Notes under the pieces: model-generated
What the model was told of the DNA's origin: nothing
The model's input: the letters and a program-made list of their open reading frames with translations, nothing else
The model's database searches: none
Made by a program: the position numbers and the translations under genes
From: Hippopus hippopus
Taxonomy: Eukaryota > Mollusca > Bivalvia > Cardiida > Cardiidae
Length of the DNA stretch: 64,000 bases
Direction: 5' to 3'
Assembly: GCA_946811185.2 (NCBI GenBank)
Contig: OX328109.1
Location: forward strand, 44,748,129-44,812,128
Part shown: one piece after another, positions 1 to 11,800 of the stretch
How positions within the stretch are numbered: position 1 is the first letter of the stretch
Layout of the letters: the number at the start of each line of letters is the position of its first letter

Positions 1-155
1 GAGAAAATGCTAGTAATCAGCATTTTCTCCTATTCCCACAATGTTTTCTACCCTTCCCAAAACAAATTTCAATTTTTGAGCCATGCTTATTTTGTCGTCT
101 GCAAATGCTTTCAAGTTGGACTAGTCTACAATTTTGTCAATTGGTAACGAATTAA
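1..155 (+). mobile_element. TTAA-A MITE, cut by window start
   Basis: Hairpin core (GAGAAAATGCTAGTAATCAGC) and the whole right half, ending ggtaacgaatta, are present; the left half lies outside the window. Confidence 0.8.
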
Positions 156-181
156 ATAACAATTTTTTATCTATATTTCAG

Positions 182-1296
182 CGATACCCAAGTTGACCAT
201 CAGCATTCTGAGTTAGTCTACTTCCACAAACTTGGTATTGGTGACAAAAATGAAATAATTAGAGACACATTGAACATCAAAACTTTCGACACCATTAGGA
301 AATTGCTTCACCACGAAAATGTAAGTTTTAGCCAAATATGGTATTAACTGTATAAATATTTTTTTATTTCTTTCTAGGAGACGATATTGAACTGTACAAG
401 GCAGACTGTAAAGAATGTTCTACCTACACCATGGGCTGTTTGATTGAAATCTTATTTGCCACTATATAGATAAATTTTCCTGCAGAAAAATATCTAGACA
501 TAAATGTTGATAAGGTCAAAGTTTAAAATGTTGATAAGGTCAAAGTTTAAAATGTTGATAAGGTCAAAGTTTAAAATGTTGATAAGGTCAAAGTTTAAAA
601 TGTTGATAAGGTCAAAGTTTAAAGTGTTGATAAGGTCAAAGTTTTCTCCAGTTTAACCCTTTCACTACTGAATAAATAAATTGCATTTTCTTAAAAGCTA
701 AAAATACATTTCATCTGCAAGATCAAGAGACAGTTCTTGTGCAATCTAGAATGTAGCAGTGGACAGTGCAATCTGATTCTGTGCAATCTGATTCTGTGCA
801 ATCTGATTACATTCTGTGCAATCTGATCTTGATCTACACTGTCAAAAAAAGCTTCTGGTGTCGTCTATGGTATGGAAAGAGTTAAAATAGGTCTTCTTGC
901 AAAACTAGAATGCTGAGTCTTGGGTTTTATTGTAAATCTCATTCTTTTCTAAAGAATTACCAAAATATTTATGCTTTATCTTTATTGTAGAGACAACTAA
1001 ACCTGCTAAAAATAGATGCAGAAGGTGCCGAGTGGGGTGCCCTGAGACAGATGTTAGAAAACAAAAGTTTACAGCAAGCCAATGTTACAACAATTATAGT
1101 AGAATTCCACACTGTGTTTTTTAACAGAGACAAGGAATTTTATATTTCGGGGTTAAGAACAATGCGTGGTTTATACGAAGCGGGATATAGGCGATATTTC
1201 TACAGAATGTGGCATGGAGGTTGTATATTTAAAAACAGTAAAACTGGGTTAAGTAGAACAGGTTGCCATGAAGTTCATCTTATGAAGATTGAGTGA
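182..1296 (+). CDS. METTL24-like methyltransferase, 3' end only (two exons)
   Basis: Two exons are visible: 182-320 and 991-1296, ending in TGA. Acceptors (atatttcag, tttattgtag) and the donor gtaagt fit. The first exon starts one base into a codon and ends in phase 0, as in the penultimate exon of the paralog at 18315. It encodes YFHKLGIGDKNE and IKTFDTIRKLLHHEN. The last encodes LLKIDAEGAEWGALRQML and ends RTGCHEVHLMKIE. D-x-EG-AEW followed by a conserved C-terminal GCHEVH block is what I know from the METTL24 / Methyltransf_22 (FkbM-like) family, putative SAM-dependent enzymes of the secretory pathway with poorly known substrates. The 5' exons lie before base 1. An AATAAA at about 1433 is the likely polyadenylation signal. 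Family call is secure; orthology to vertebrate METTL24 itself is inferred. Confidence 0.85.
504..647 (+). repeat. 24-bp tandem repeat, six units
   Basis: Six head-to-tail copies of a 24-bp unit (start ATGTTGATAAGGTC, end GTTTAAA), units 1-5 nearly identical and the last with one change. It lies in the last intron of the partial methyltransferase gene, directly before a family B MITE. Confidence 0.95.
653..885 (+). mobile_element. TTAA-B palindromic MITE
   Basis: TTAA at both ends, left terminus CCCTTTCACTACTGAATAAA, right terminus GGTATGGAAAGAG. The middle holds a palindrome built on ATCTTGATCTACACTGTC, with the left arm expanded as repeated GTGCAATCTGATTCT units. A second copy lies at 5166. 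Intronic in the partial methyltransferase gene. Confidence 0.7.
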
Positions 1297-1609
1297 ATCT
1301 TAAGTTGTTTTTTAATCTATGATTTAATCAATTTAATTCAGATCAAAAATTGCAAAATTTCGAGGTTTCATGAAGTGTGCTATTTTGCTTGAGATACGTG
1401 TTCAAGAATTTTGCAGGATTATTGAAAGTTCGAATAAACACAATGGTATTGTAATGGAAGCTTAATGACAGGTTGTTCCCCTGACAAGATTGAAATACGA
1501 TCTGATGATAAGCAAGCCGTTGAGACTGAGACAGAGACAGCAAAAGGGGATCGTACTGTTTTATAACGAAAATCTAAACAATTTTACCGTTATTGATGCA
1601 TTTTTTTGC
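1297..1609. other. 3' flank of the partial methyltransferase gene
   Basis: Holds the candidate AATAAA near 1433. No further coding or repeat structure recognised. Confidence 0.4.
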
Positions 1610-1832
1610 CCTTTAACATACAATCCCGAGTTTTAACAACATGGAGAAAGAGTCTTTGTGAAAACATTGTAGGAAAAGGAGGAAATGCTGGTAACCAGCA
1701 TTTTCTCCTTTTCCCTCAATGTTTCTATCCTATCAAAGACAAACACCATCATTCGACCAACATTGAAATTGTCATCTGCAAATGCTTTCAATTTGGACCA
1801 GCCTACATTTTTGTCGTCTAGTAAATGGTTAT
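1610..1832 (+). mobile_element. TTAA-A MITE
   Basis: Full-length plus-orientation copy just downstream of the partial methyltransferase gene. Core centre is GGTAACC; both termini are decayed (ccctttaacatac, gtaaatgg). Confidence 0.8.
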
Positions 1833-2484
1833 ATAACTATATGTCATGTAAAAGCCGAGTGAAGAGACCAGCAAGTTGTTAAATCTGTCTAGGTTGTGCA
1901 GAAGTATGATGATATCGATACATTATCATGGGCATAGGGCCCATTATGCAACATACACAATTACGTAATGCAAAATATTGTAAAAAGTTGTATTTTTCAA
2001 AGTGACATTTTCTGATTTTATTCTGGAGAAATTGCTTCAAAAGCAAACCTGACCAAATTCGTGATTTCTGATGTTTTGTAAATACAACACTAGGACTGAT
2101 TACGTCATGAATAGTCTGTTTGTGTCTGTTCGTGAGTTGCAGTGACGTCACTATCAATTCCAGCGCTTGTCATCAGCTTTTGCGATAAATTCCTGGCTAC
2201 ATCCCTAAGGTACCTTTGACTAAACTGCATACACAGGAAATTTGCATACCCAGTTTTTGTAAGCAAGCATTAAGTCTGAAAAGAAGTTTTACTGTACTGC
2301 ATAACTTTACGATTTGAATAAATATTTGCATAACTTTACGCGAGTTCATATCTTTAGGTAAGGCATGGATCGTACATGTGTATATTCAGTCCAAAAAAAT
2401 GGCGTAATTCTATGCAATTTAGTGAAAGGTACCACAGGTTATTATCATAATTTTATACTCATTGATTCCTGCAGACAATCAGAC
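1833..2484. other. No gene recognised
   Basis: AT-rich intergenic DNA. Only short open frames without domain character; a TGACGTCA-type octamer occurs near 2142. Confidence 0.4.
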
Positions 2485-2820
2485 CACATTTTAAAACATT
2501 GTGGCAGGAGGAGAAATTACTAATAACAACCAATGTCTCCTTTTGCTACAACGCATTTACTTGCATTCCTGTATTTACCTTCTACTTAATATGTATCCCA
2601 TACCTTCATAAAGAAGGTTTCCAAAAAGAAATTTGGGAACAGGAGAAATTGCTTTTTACAAGTACTATCTCTTTTTTTCCCAGAACCGTGTGTTTTTTTA
2701 ACCTTATTGGAAACTTCAGCTTATTTATTTCATTGTTGAAATTGTCATTTGTGGATGCTTTCACTTTCATAGATCTACAAATTGTTATTTGGGAAAGGGC
2801 CGAACTTTGCATTTAGGCTA
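2485..2820. mobile_element. Decayed TTAA-A MITE material
   Basis: Recognisable aaaacattgtgg...gagaaat arms and ATCTACAAATTGTTATTTGGGAAAGG-like right end in pieces, but the palindrome is broken; possibly two merged fragments. Confidence 0.4.
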
Positions 2821-2969
2821 CTTAGCACGAGTCAATGCACTGAACACATTGCAGACAAAGTGGTCAGGATTAGACTGTCCAGGTCATTGATCTACACTGT
2901 CCTGTATGGTTATATTTTTCAAGAGAATATTCATGTAACTATGAAATTGCAAAATTTTGGCTTTTGCTC

Positions 2970-3197
2970 TTGACTTACCAAATGATCCTGTGCTTAAACG
3001 ACTCTAAGGAAGATGCTTTTTGAAAACATTGTTGGAAGAGGAGAAAATGCTGGTAACAGCATTTTCTCCTTTTCCCACAATGTTTTCTGTACCATTATTT
3101 TAGCCAGGTTGAGTTTATCATCTTCACAGTTCAGATGCTTTCAATATGGACAAGTTCAAACTGTTGTCATTTGGGAAAGAGTAAAAAGGTTAAATTC
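2970..3197 (+). mobile_element. TTAA-A MITE
   Basis: Plus copy with core GAGAAAATGCTGGTAACAGC. The loop has lost two bases. Right end ggaaagagtaaaaaggttaa. Confidence 0.7.
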
Positions 3198-3544
3198 AAT
3201 GTGAACATTTACCAGTATGTGTTTTGTAAGTTTGGACATTTCAAATGATCACTGTTTTCCAATTATCATGCAAGAAAACATAAAAATTGTTATTGATCTG
3301 TGCCATCACCAAAAGCCCCTGTTTTCGCCTATGGTGATGAAAGGGTGAAAAAAGGGGTTAAGGGGTTTGTTGCACATTTTTATTATTTTGTGATTTTTGT
3401 ATTGTATTTTACTGTATGGTATTTTTTGTATTTCTGAACTAATTATGATAACGAATTCCAATAAAATACTCTTTGCTCGATATTTTTTGTCTTTTCTCCC
3501 TCCCCATCCATGAAATAATTTCCCCATCATATAAGATTATGTAA

Positions 3545-3772
3545 ACGGTGCTCTGGCAAATGGGGGCTTAATGTATCTCCGTGATGCATTATACCAAGCA
3601 TGTCATCACAGTATTATAGATCTATAAAATACGTTTTGTATAGCAATCTACTGAATCATGAGGTAAACTGGTCCTTTGCAGAAAATTTATCAAAAGCAAA
3701 AAGTTTTGGCAGTCTGCACAGGCTGACCTGAGTCACAACTTTTTGCAAATGCAGTAAGCCCCCTTTTCACAA
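3545..3772 (+). mobile_element. Palindromic MITE, GCTCTGGCAAA family
   Basis: Terminal arms GTGCTCTGGCAAATGGGGGC and GCCCCCTTTTCACA are inverted relatives, with an inner palindrome around CAGGCTGACCTG. Other copies are at 49919, 54151, 62568 and 62738. Confidence 0.65.
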
Positions 3773-3957
3773 TCCCAAGTTTTAAGTGACGTTGAGAAAG
3801 AAAGTTTATGAAGACACTGTGGAAAAAGGAGATTTTTCCAACGTTTTCTACTCAATTAAGGGCAAGTTTCATCATTTTAGTCAGCCTTGATTTGTAGTCT
3901 GGATATGCTTTGAATTTCTGCAAGTCAAAAATTCTGTCGAGTGGTAAAGAGTTAAAC
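3760..3957 (+). mobile_element. TTAA-A MITE with half a core
   Basis: Left end cacaatcccaag and right end ggtaaagagttaaa are intact, but the core reads only one arm and cannot form the hairpin. Confidence 0.65.
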
Positions 3958-4124
3958 ATTTTAGGGCTCAATTACAGCTCAGCTTCTAGAAAACATTGTA
4001 GCAAATGGAGAAAATAATCCCCTAGGGCCTCCGAGAGACTTTTTATCCAGTTAGGAATCAAACAATCAACCCCATAACCGTTTACGACATAATCCAGAAT
4101 TTTTACGACCCTAGGAAAAATACT

Positions 4125-4312
4125 ATTGAAAACATTGTGGGAAAAGGAGAAAATGCTGGTAACCAGCATTTTCTCCTTTTTCCACTATGTTTTCTACCCA
4201 GCTAAAGAGAAATATCTTGAATCGAGCATGATTAAAATTATTGTGTGCAAACAATTTGAATTTGGATAACTTTAAAACTTTGTTGAGTGGTAAAAGTTAA
4301 CCATTTACCAAA
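4125..4312 (+). mobile_element. TTAA-A MITE, 5' end missing
   Basis: Perfect core (GGTAACC centre) and right half. The normal left end is replaced by unrelated sequence, itself preceded by another core-like fragment near 3985. Confidence 0.7.
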
Positions 4313-4420
4313 AAGTTAGTTCTAACGATACTGCAGAAGACAATTGTTGAAAACATTGTCAAAAAATCCTGAAACATTTTCCCCTCTCTAAACCAGGGAT
4401 CTTATATGTGTATATACGAT

Positions 4421-4753
4421 CCCTGTCTAAACACAATGTTTTTTTTTTTGTATAGTTTCATAAAAAGTGATGTGACATCAAATACTTTCTTTCAAAAGTT
4501 TTTTCTTTTTTTCTTTTCAATTCTATAGATCAACAAAAATATGGTTTCATTCAAAAAGTCGATACAGATATCATATCTATATAGATAAAACTATGAAAAT
4601 CTCAATGGGAAGTCATTTAAACAAGAGTAACGTTACCCTGGTTATATTTGGAAGGGCGTAGCGTAGGTCTACACCTACATCCATAACGCACAATAAGCAT
4701 ACTTAAAAGAATGGGAACAGGCAAAACATTCTTTTATTACTTTATACAGGGAT
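4421..4753. repeat. Possible element framed by CGATCCCTGT inverted repeats
   Basis: CGATCCCTGTCTAAA at the left and TTTATACAGGGATCG at the right face each other about 330 bp apart. Each lies beside a second short GATCC palindrome. Weak. Confidence 0.3.
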
Positions 4754-4798
4754 CGTTATTTACGATCCATGCTTTATAGAACAATTTCATCTTCATAA

Positions 4799-5003
4799 TT
4801 CAGCCTAAAACTGCTAAAAAATGAAAAATTTCCAACCGAAAGTAAAAAGCCAAATATTGTGATTTCATACTAATTCTTTTCGATAGAAAATATCACTGTA
4901 TCGGACAGTGTAGATCAAGATGAGACAGTATGTTCTGTGCAGTCTGATCTTGTTCACATTGTCCGGAAAGGCGCACTGTGTCGCGCTTAGCAGCCTTGAG
5001 GTA
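4799..5003 (+). mobile_element. TTAA-C palindromic MITE, decayed ends
   Basis: Left end TTCAGCCTAAAACTGCTA, right end GCGCTTAGCAGCCTTGAGG, core palindrome GGACAGTGTAGATCAAGAT against ATCTTGTTCACATTGTCC. Related to the better copy at 60152. Confidence 0.5.
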
Positions 5004-5165
5004 AAATGGTAGTCCCAATTCGGATCGCCCTTGATTTGTATCGAAATTGTGCATGCACACGCAAGAAAACGGAGTTTCCTCACACCTGCAAGCAATTTAC
5101 TCTTTTGCCACAAATTTCATGCATTCATCGGTAAGCTGCGAAAGTCGTCTGCATGAGGCAATGAT

Positions 5166-5381
5166 TTAACTCTTTCATTACTGAATAAATAAATTGCATG
5201 TTCTCAACGGCTACAAATACATTTCCTCTGCAAGATCAAGGGACAGTTTGGTCATAGTCTACGATATAGCAGTGGACAGTGTAGAGCAGAGATCAGACTG
5301 CACATTATTCTGTGCAGTCTGATCTTGATCTACACTGTCCACAAAAGCTTCTGTTGTCGTCTATGGTATGGAAAGAGTTAG
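5166..5381 (+). mobile_element. TTAA-B palindromic MITE
   Basis: Second family B copy. Left TTAACTCTTTCATTACTG, right GGTATGGAAAGAGTTA, core GTGGACAGTGTAGAGCAGAG facing TTGATCTACACTGTCCAC. The palindrome is shared with family C but the ends are not. Confidence 0.75.
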
Positions 5382-5599
5382 ATCTAACTCTTAAAAATAA
5401 CAGACCACGAAATTTTAGACACAGATCTATCCAGTTTGAAAGTCTACAAAATTGACACATCGTTCGAATTTGTAAGCCTTTGCAGATAAAAAGCAAATAT
5501 GGCTCCAATGAGATTTGTCTTTGAAAAGGAAGCCCTGGCCAACATTTTAAGGGTTGATCTATAGAACAAGATCTATCTGTAGATCGAAAAGATCTATAT

Positions 5600-5775
5600 T
5601 TATAAGTCTACATGTACATCTACACGTCCAGATTGAAAGTGTTTGCAAATGATGAATTGAATGTGGCTCAACTGATGGGATTTGTCTTTATAAGAGTAGA
5701 AATCAGGGTAGCAAAAGAAGAAATGCTCGTTATCAGCACTTGCTCCTTTTGTAACAATGTTATTTGATAGACATA
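5600..5775 (-). mobile_element. TTAA-A MITE, diverged
   Basis: Minus copy: GAAAGTGTTTGCAAATGATG, a GGATTTGTCTTTATAAGAGTAG-type arm in pieces, and a worn core (GCTCGTTATCAGC). A second minus-type fragment precedes it at about 5404-5530. Confidence 0.5.
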
Positions 5776-5968
5776 GATCTAGCCCTGTTTCTAGGACACA
5801 GGGTATTGAAACTCGAAGAGTAAACGGTTCATACCGCTCTGGACAGCTGGAACATCTCACAAACCATATCAGATAGGGCTTAGTGTAAGCACAAGATAAG
5901 AATGCAAGTTCTTAGCAGCCTGATCTTAACCCACGCACTCTTTATCCACGCTGTTCAAAAAGAGACCT

Positions 5969-6298
5969 GCCGAGCCCTGGTAGCTGTCGGTAGCGTACAG
6001 GACTTGAGGACAAGGGGTCGTGAGTTCGATTCCCGGCTCGGCCAATTCCTTTCCGAGGACTGATGTTAGTCATTGCGACAGGATTCATTCCTCTCTCACC
6101 GCTGATCATTTTTGACGGTGGTTTGTTTCGACGATGGTTATGTGGGAAAGCAGCCAGTGACTTGGAAAGAATATTGTGCAGAGTATTGGTAAGAGAAACT
6201 CCAGGAACGCACGGATAGGTGCGCTGTCCGCCGCGATATAACTGAGATAATTACGAAAACGGCGTTAAACACCGTAGATCTACCATCAATCAATTCAA
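5969..6298 (+). mobile_element. SINE-a, near full length
   Basis: tRNA-like head (GCCGAGCCCTGGTAGC, box B GAGTTCGATTCCC), middle with TTTCGACGATGGTTATGTGG, tail ggcgttaaac followed by AATC-type repeats. Family description under the copy at 25987. Confidence 0.85.
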
Positions 6299-6625
6299 TG
6301 GCAAACAGACCTAGCCTACCTTTGCCCTGTACATACATTATAGACCGGGGTAGACCGGGGTATTGTACAAACTAAATCATTCAAGCGAACTGTATGACAC
6401 AAAAAATCGATTCGTGTATTTGCTTGCCATTTACCTGTGTTTTAGAGGCAAACAAAATAAAGAGACGAGTTGTGTCTGCAGATGATCAATTGCTAAAGGT
6501 TTGTTGATTTATATTCCTATTTCAAATTTTAAAGAGATACTTTCTTCAATAGATCTGTTTTCTTTAACGGTTTCAGTATGTGGAAATGGGCTGTACCGTA
6601 AATCTACCCGGGCTTTATTGTTTGC

Positions 6626-6851
6626 TTAATTAATTGGAAAGTTGTTAGCACCTGAGTTGAATCGTAAACGTACAATGTGGGTGATCTGTCAACCTTTATT
6701 TTTGCAATTTCAAAGTAATTTTTTTGGGGAAAATAATATTCTTATCGGACAGTGTAGATCCAAGATCAGACTGCACGTTCTGTGCAGTCTGATCTTGATC
6801 TATACTGTCCGCAATAGGTCAGTGAATCGCGCTTAGCAGCCTAAGAGTTAA
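6626..6851 (+). mobile_element. TTAA-C palindromic MITE
   Basis: Core TCGGACAGTGTAGATCC facing TTGATCTATACTGTCCG, right end CGCGCTTAGCAGCCTAAGAG then TTAA. The left end is diverged. Confidence 0.6.
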
Positions 6852-6854
6852 CGT

Positions 6855-6931
6855 TGATTCGAGAGAGATTAGCATAAGTTGTAAGAACTTGTTTCTCAAT
6901 CGATGTAAAATAAATATGTTTAAACTAGATC
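6855..6931 (+). mobile_element. SINE-e 3' tail fragment
   Basis: Almost identical to the 3' end of the element at 13776 (GAGAGAGATTAG, AAGAACTTGTTTCTC, AAAATAAATATGTTTAAAC). Starts right after the family C MITE. Confidence 0.65.
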
Positions 6932-6984
6932 TATAAGAGTTAACGTTCGCTTATCAGTTCAAACTTGTTTTGGTTGCAGTTGTT

Positions 6985-7200
6985 TAACTCTTTACCAGAA
7001 GACAAATTGTTAGATTCGTACGAACTGAAAGCACTTGCAGATGACTAATTAGATATGACTTAATGATAAGATTTGTCTTTGAAAAGGCTGTGGGAAAAAG
7101 AGAATCAGCATTTTCTCTTTTTTTTTTTTCCACAATTTTTTCAGCAGCCTTTGTTTCCACAGACTTATTTAATTTGGGATTGTGTGGTAAAGGGTTTAAC
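6985..7200 (-). mobile_element. TTAA-A MITE
   Basis: Minus copy, TTAACTCTTTACCAGAAGAC at left, ggtaaagggtttaac at right. The core is shortened to GAATCAGCATTTTC. Confidence 0.75.
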
Positions 7201-7299
7201 TCATTACATCTGCAGAATGTGCTAAATGTTTCCCTCTTGCTGCAAACAAGTTTTAACCTTGAAAAAAAATATTGTGGCACAAGGAATTGATCTGGCCGT

Positions 7300-7352
7300 C
7301 TGTCTGTCTGTTTGTGTGCCTGCCTGCCTGCCTGTCTGGCTGTCTGTCTGCT
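7300..7352 (+). repeat. TGTC/TGCC microsatellite
   Basis: Imperfect tetranucleotide run of CTGT and CTGC units. Confidence 0.8.
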
Positions 7353-7590
7353 TCAAAATCAGGCCATTGGGCAATGCCATAAAAATATTTATGTTTATGG
7401 CTCTGAAGTAGAAGATGACATTCTCAAAATTTTGTAGGGAAAAGAGGAAAAAATTCTAATTGATAAGTAAATTTTATGTTCTATTCCAACAAGTTTTCAT
7501 CACGCAAAAATGACCAGAATTTCCATTCAACAGTTTCACTATTACATTATTTGTATTGAAGTTCTTTTTTCCATTGAACAATGATCAGTT

Positions 7591-7816
7591 AACCCTTACC
7601 ACACAATCCCGAGTTTCAATGACCCTATCAGAGAAGACTTTTGAAACCAAAGTTGGAAAAGGAGAAAATGCTGGTAACCAGCATTTTCTCCTTTTCCCAC
7701 TATGTTTTCTACCCTACTCAAAACAAATTTCAGTCCCTGAGTCACCTTTATTTTGTTGTCTGCAAATGTTTTCAATTTGGACTAGTCTAAAAGTTTGTCG
7801 TTTGGTAAAGAGTTAA
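7591..7816 (+). mobile_element. TTAA-A MITE, full length
   Basis: Both ends sound: TTAACCCTTACCACACAATC and TTTGGTAAAGAGTTAA. Perfect core with GGTAACC centre. Confidence 0.9.
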
Positions 7817-7969
7817 ATTTTGACCAGCGTACAAGATTTTGAAAGTGACTTTTCAGCATTTTCTCCATTCCCTTCAGACTGGTTTTTTCAACCGCATCAC
7901 ACCCCATTCTAGTGACGGATTTTTAATATCACACACATCCAGTTGATTATCATCTATTGATTTTACCAA

Positions 7970-8130
7970 ATTGAAAACAATTGCAGACAACAGATTCAAG
8001 GTACACGTACACATAGCTTAAAATAAATGGTGGTTATTGTATGCGAAAGTGTAGAAAACCTTTTAGGAAAAGGGGAAAATGCTGGATACCAGCATTTTCT
8101 CCTTATCCCACAATGTTTTCTTTCTTAAAG
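7970..8130. mobile_element. TTAA-A MITE, ends lost
   Basis: Core AGGAAAAGGGGAAAATGCTG with its mirror arm is clear; outer parts are too worn to orient. Confidence 0.55.
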
Positions 8131-8584
8131 ATACATCCATACAGTAAGAAAGAAAAAATGCTGTTAAATTTTGGATGCGTGTCGAATGGCTCAGCCATGA
8201 AAACATAGCTAAATTAAGGTTATTTACCAATGTATATGGTGTAAGGATTAGAAAAACTCAAGGGATTTGTCTTCATTTAAAACTGGAAACTACAACAGCA
8301 ATTGCTTTGAAGGCCTTCAAAACATAAAAATGCATTTTCTATCCGTCATGATCTGTGTAACCTTGCAGCCGTTAGGGGCAACATTGGAATGAAGATACAA
8401 GAATGATTATAGTTTCGTAAAATAAGGATGAAATGGGTTAAAAACTTTCTAAAAACTGGCTGAAAAAGAGTGAAGATGTAGCTTTAATTCTTAGGGTTGA
8501 TAAAACTTTGGAATAATTGGTGAAGGGTAGATAAAATTGTATTTTTAACGTACATCATCCTTACTAAGTTTGAATATTTTACAG
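8131..8584. other. Upstream flank of the second methyltransferase gene
   Basis: AT-rich, no gene. A polypyrimidine-poor acceptor (tattttacag) ends at 8584, so a 5' untranslated exon probably lies further upstream; I could not locate it or a promoter. Confidence 0.4.
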
Positions 8585-8603
8585 ATTGGTTAGATGTGAC
8601 ATT

Positions 8604-8795
8604 ATGTCAGGCAATTTGAAGCCCAGGATACCCAACACCAGACTGCAGTATGTGGGGGTGGGGACAATTCTGGCCTTTGTCCTTCTGGTCACTCTGTATT
8701 TTTCATCAGGAAACAAAATTGCAAAGGCCCAAGTGGGGCCAGATGTACACCCAGGTCCCCCTTATACAGGGGTTTATTTGGTAAGTGAATTAGAT

Positions 8796-8843
<48 letters not shown>

Positions 8844-11800
8844 TTTTTTATTTTTTAAATTATTTTCTGTTTGTCTTTTCTGTTCTATTCATATCTCTTA
8901 TTTTGTCTTTCATGCCTTCTTTCTTTCTTTTTTTCTCAAATGCATAGTTGCTTCTTTACTTTTTTTCCTGCCGTCTTTACACTCATTTTCCTTTTATCCT
9001 CTGCTCCTTCTCTCTCTCTTTTCAATAGAGTCAAAGTATCTTATGTTTAACCCTTTACCAAGTGGTGAAATTTAACACGTCTTTATTGCAGAAACTTGCA
9101 GTGGACAAGTCAAATTATCAGATTTGTATGTAACAGAGTAGAAAACATTGTGGGAAAAGGAGAAAATACTGGTTACAGGCATTTTGTCCTTTTCCCACAA
9201 TGTTAATTTTTTGTTTTCAAAATTCTTCTTTGTCAGGGTTGTTCATACTCCAGATAGTGTTGTAGAGGATTCAATACATGTACTCTGACATTATGTGTTC
9301 TAGTGTGGGTTATACAACATAACTTAACTCTTTACCAGACGACAAAATTTTAGACTGGTTCAAATTGAAAGAAGTTGCAGACGACAAATCAAGCATACTT
9401 CAAATTATGGAATTTGGCTTTGAAAGGGCAGGAAACATAGTAAGAAAAGGAGAAAATGCTGGTTACCAGCATTTTCTCCTTTTCTTACATTGTTTTCAAA
9501 ATGCTTTTTCCTCAGGGTCGTTAAAAGTTGGGATTGTGTGGTAAATGGTCAAAAGAGGTTGTGTGGTAAACGGTTAAAAGAGAAATATTGAGTGTAGACC
9601 AAGATCAGACTGCATGTATGTGCAGGCTGACTTTTGTTCACACTGTCTTGTTACGGGAGACCACTCCTTCATGCATGGCTTCATCCTGATTTAAATACAA
9701 TACCTAACAACTGCGTTAGGGAGAATTCTCTTTAGCTCAGTGGTTATGGTATTGGCCTTTCGTCCAGGCGTTCTAGGTTCAAATCCTGCCCGGTCTCTGT
9801 ATTTCTGCCATGCATTTGTTCCTTTGTTACGGACTTCGTTCGTAAGATGGGGCCTCGTCCGGGATTGGCCATTGAGCCATTTGTTGTCTAATTAATAGAC
9901 TTACTGCCTAATTAGGCTTTCTGTCATCAAAATGATGACATTAAAGAGGGGATGTGTTATGGGAGATCACTCCTTCCTTACTGCATAGCTTTCCCGTATA
10001 AAATCAATACCTGACAACTGCATTAGGGAGAATTCTCTTTAGCTCAGTGGTTATGGTGTTGGTCTTTTGAACCTCGAAAAACGAGGATATTTGTCCGCAC
10101 GGGTTCGAATCCCGTCAGGTGCAGTTTGTATTTGAGCTATGCATTTGTTACGAACTTTCATGTTCGTAAGATGGGGGCTCGTCTGGGATTGGCCATTTAG
10201 CCATTAATCCCATTTGTTGTCCAAAAACGGACTTTCTGCCTAATAAGGCTTTGAGTCATCAATAAATGATGACTTTAAGAGGGGTGTGTTACGGGAGACC
10301 ACTCCTTCATGCACGGCTTCATTCCGATTTAAATACAATACCTAACAACTGCGTTAGGGAGAATTCTCTTTAGCTTAGTGGTTATGGTATTGGCCTTTCG
10401 TCGGGGCGTTCTAGGTTCAAATCCTGCCCTGTCCTTGTATTTCTGCCATGCATTTGTTCATTTGTTTCTTTGTTGTGGACTTTGTTCATAAGAGTCTGAA
10501 AAAAAACTATCCTGGATTGGATAAGCCCAGCCGGGTAGCTCGGTGGTTAGTGTATCCGACTCATGACCTAGTGGTTGCAAATTTTCTCTTTGGTGATTTT
10601 TTTGCCTCTCACTTCTGATGCATGTGAGAAAAGTGGAAAGTGACTTGGAAAGAAAGGTGTATCAGTGCTGGTGTGAGAAAGCCAGGAAACACATACATTG
10701 CTGCAATGACTTCTGTGATATGACCTAGTAGCTACATGTAAGCTGTCAAAAAGGCAATAAACTCCAATAAAATCAACAATCAATCTGAATTGGAAGGGGC
10801 AGGATAATTGAGTGATTGAAGATGTTTTAGGCAGCTTTCAAGATTATTTCAGTCATATCATTGCGATAGCTCACATAATCATGCAGGTATTACTTACTTC
10901 AATTAACCTGACCCAGGTCAACATCATTTACATGAATTAAAATTCTATTTCTACTCTTGGTATCACTCGGGGCTGCCTTCTGTTTTGTCCCGAATGGTCA
11001 CGGAAATATTCAGTACCGTATGCACGAATTGAATTGCTTACCTGTACCTTCCTGTGTATATATAAAACTTCCCAAATAATAGTCAGAGTTCTATAAATAT
11101 ACCTACTTATATATTCAGTATAAAGGTCAGGATCAGGTTAAACAAAGTAGGCAATATGTCCTTGGTTTGACCAATACTAAGCGAGGGCTGTGAAGTGTCT
11201 TGCCTATGGCCAGTCCCATGAAAAACTCTGTGCCTCCAGTAGGGCTCAAAGCAGGGACCTCTTGGTTTCAAGTCCAACATTTTACCACTGAGCCATGCAG
11301 GACCATGTGGCAGGAGAAAGATTGAGCCAAGAATTACAGGGAAAATTGACAAACTATGAATGATTAATGGAGAGATGATAGAATCAATTCACAAAGTAAC
11401 CTTTGACCCTTTATCATACAATCCCATGTTTTTACAACCGTGGGGAATAAGCACTTTGAAAAAACATTTTGGGAAAAGGAGAAAATGCTGGGATCCAGCA
11501 TTTTCTCCTTTTCTCACAATGTTTTTGACCCTGTAAAAGAAGCTCAGCTCATTTCTAACAATTATGAATTTTTCATCTACAAATGCTCTCAATTTGGAAA
11601 TCATAACCCTTTCTGTACGACATATTTTAGACTCTTGCTATTTCATAACATCGACAGACGGCAAGTTCAAAATTGGTACAAATGAGCTTGGGCTCTCTGA
11701 TAGGGTAGAAAACATTGTGGGAAAAGGAGAAAATGCTGGTTCCCAGCATTTTCTCCTTTTCCCACAATGTTTTCAAAGCCCTTCTTTCCCCAGGGTCGCA

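Noticed and set aside
504..647. Regular repeats resembling a CRISPR array
   Set aside because: The 24-bp units are contiguous with no unique spacers, inside an intron of an animal gene.
7591..7816. Small open frames over the hairpin elements repeatedly giving peptides like KGENAGNQHFLLFPQCF
   Set aside because: They are translations of the non-coding hairpin arms, occur in several frames and on both strands, and are broken by mutations in other copies.
8586..8603. Upstream extension of the methyltransferase reading frame
   Set aside because: It begins 2 nt after a splice acceptor with no ATG; the first ATG, at 8604, sits just before the signal anchor.
10040..10125. tRNA-Leu/Ser-like gene with long variable arm
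   Set aside because: No 7-bp acceptor pairing; it is one unit of a three-unit SINE-d repeat.
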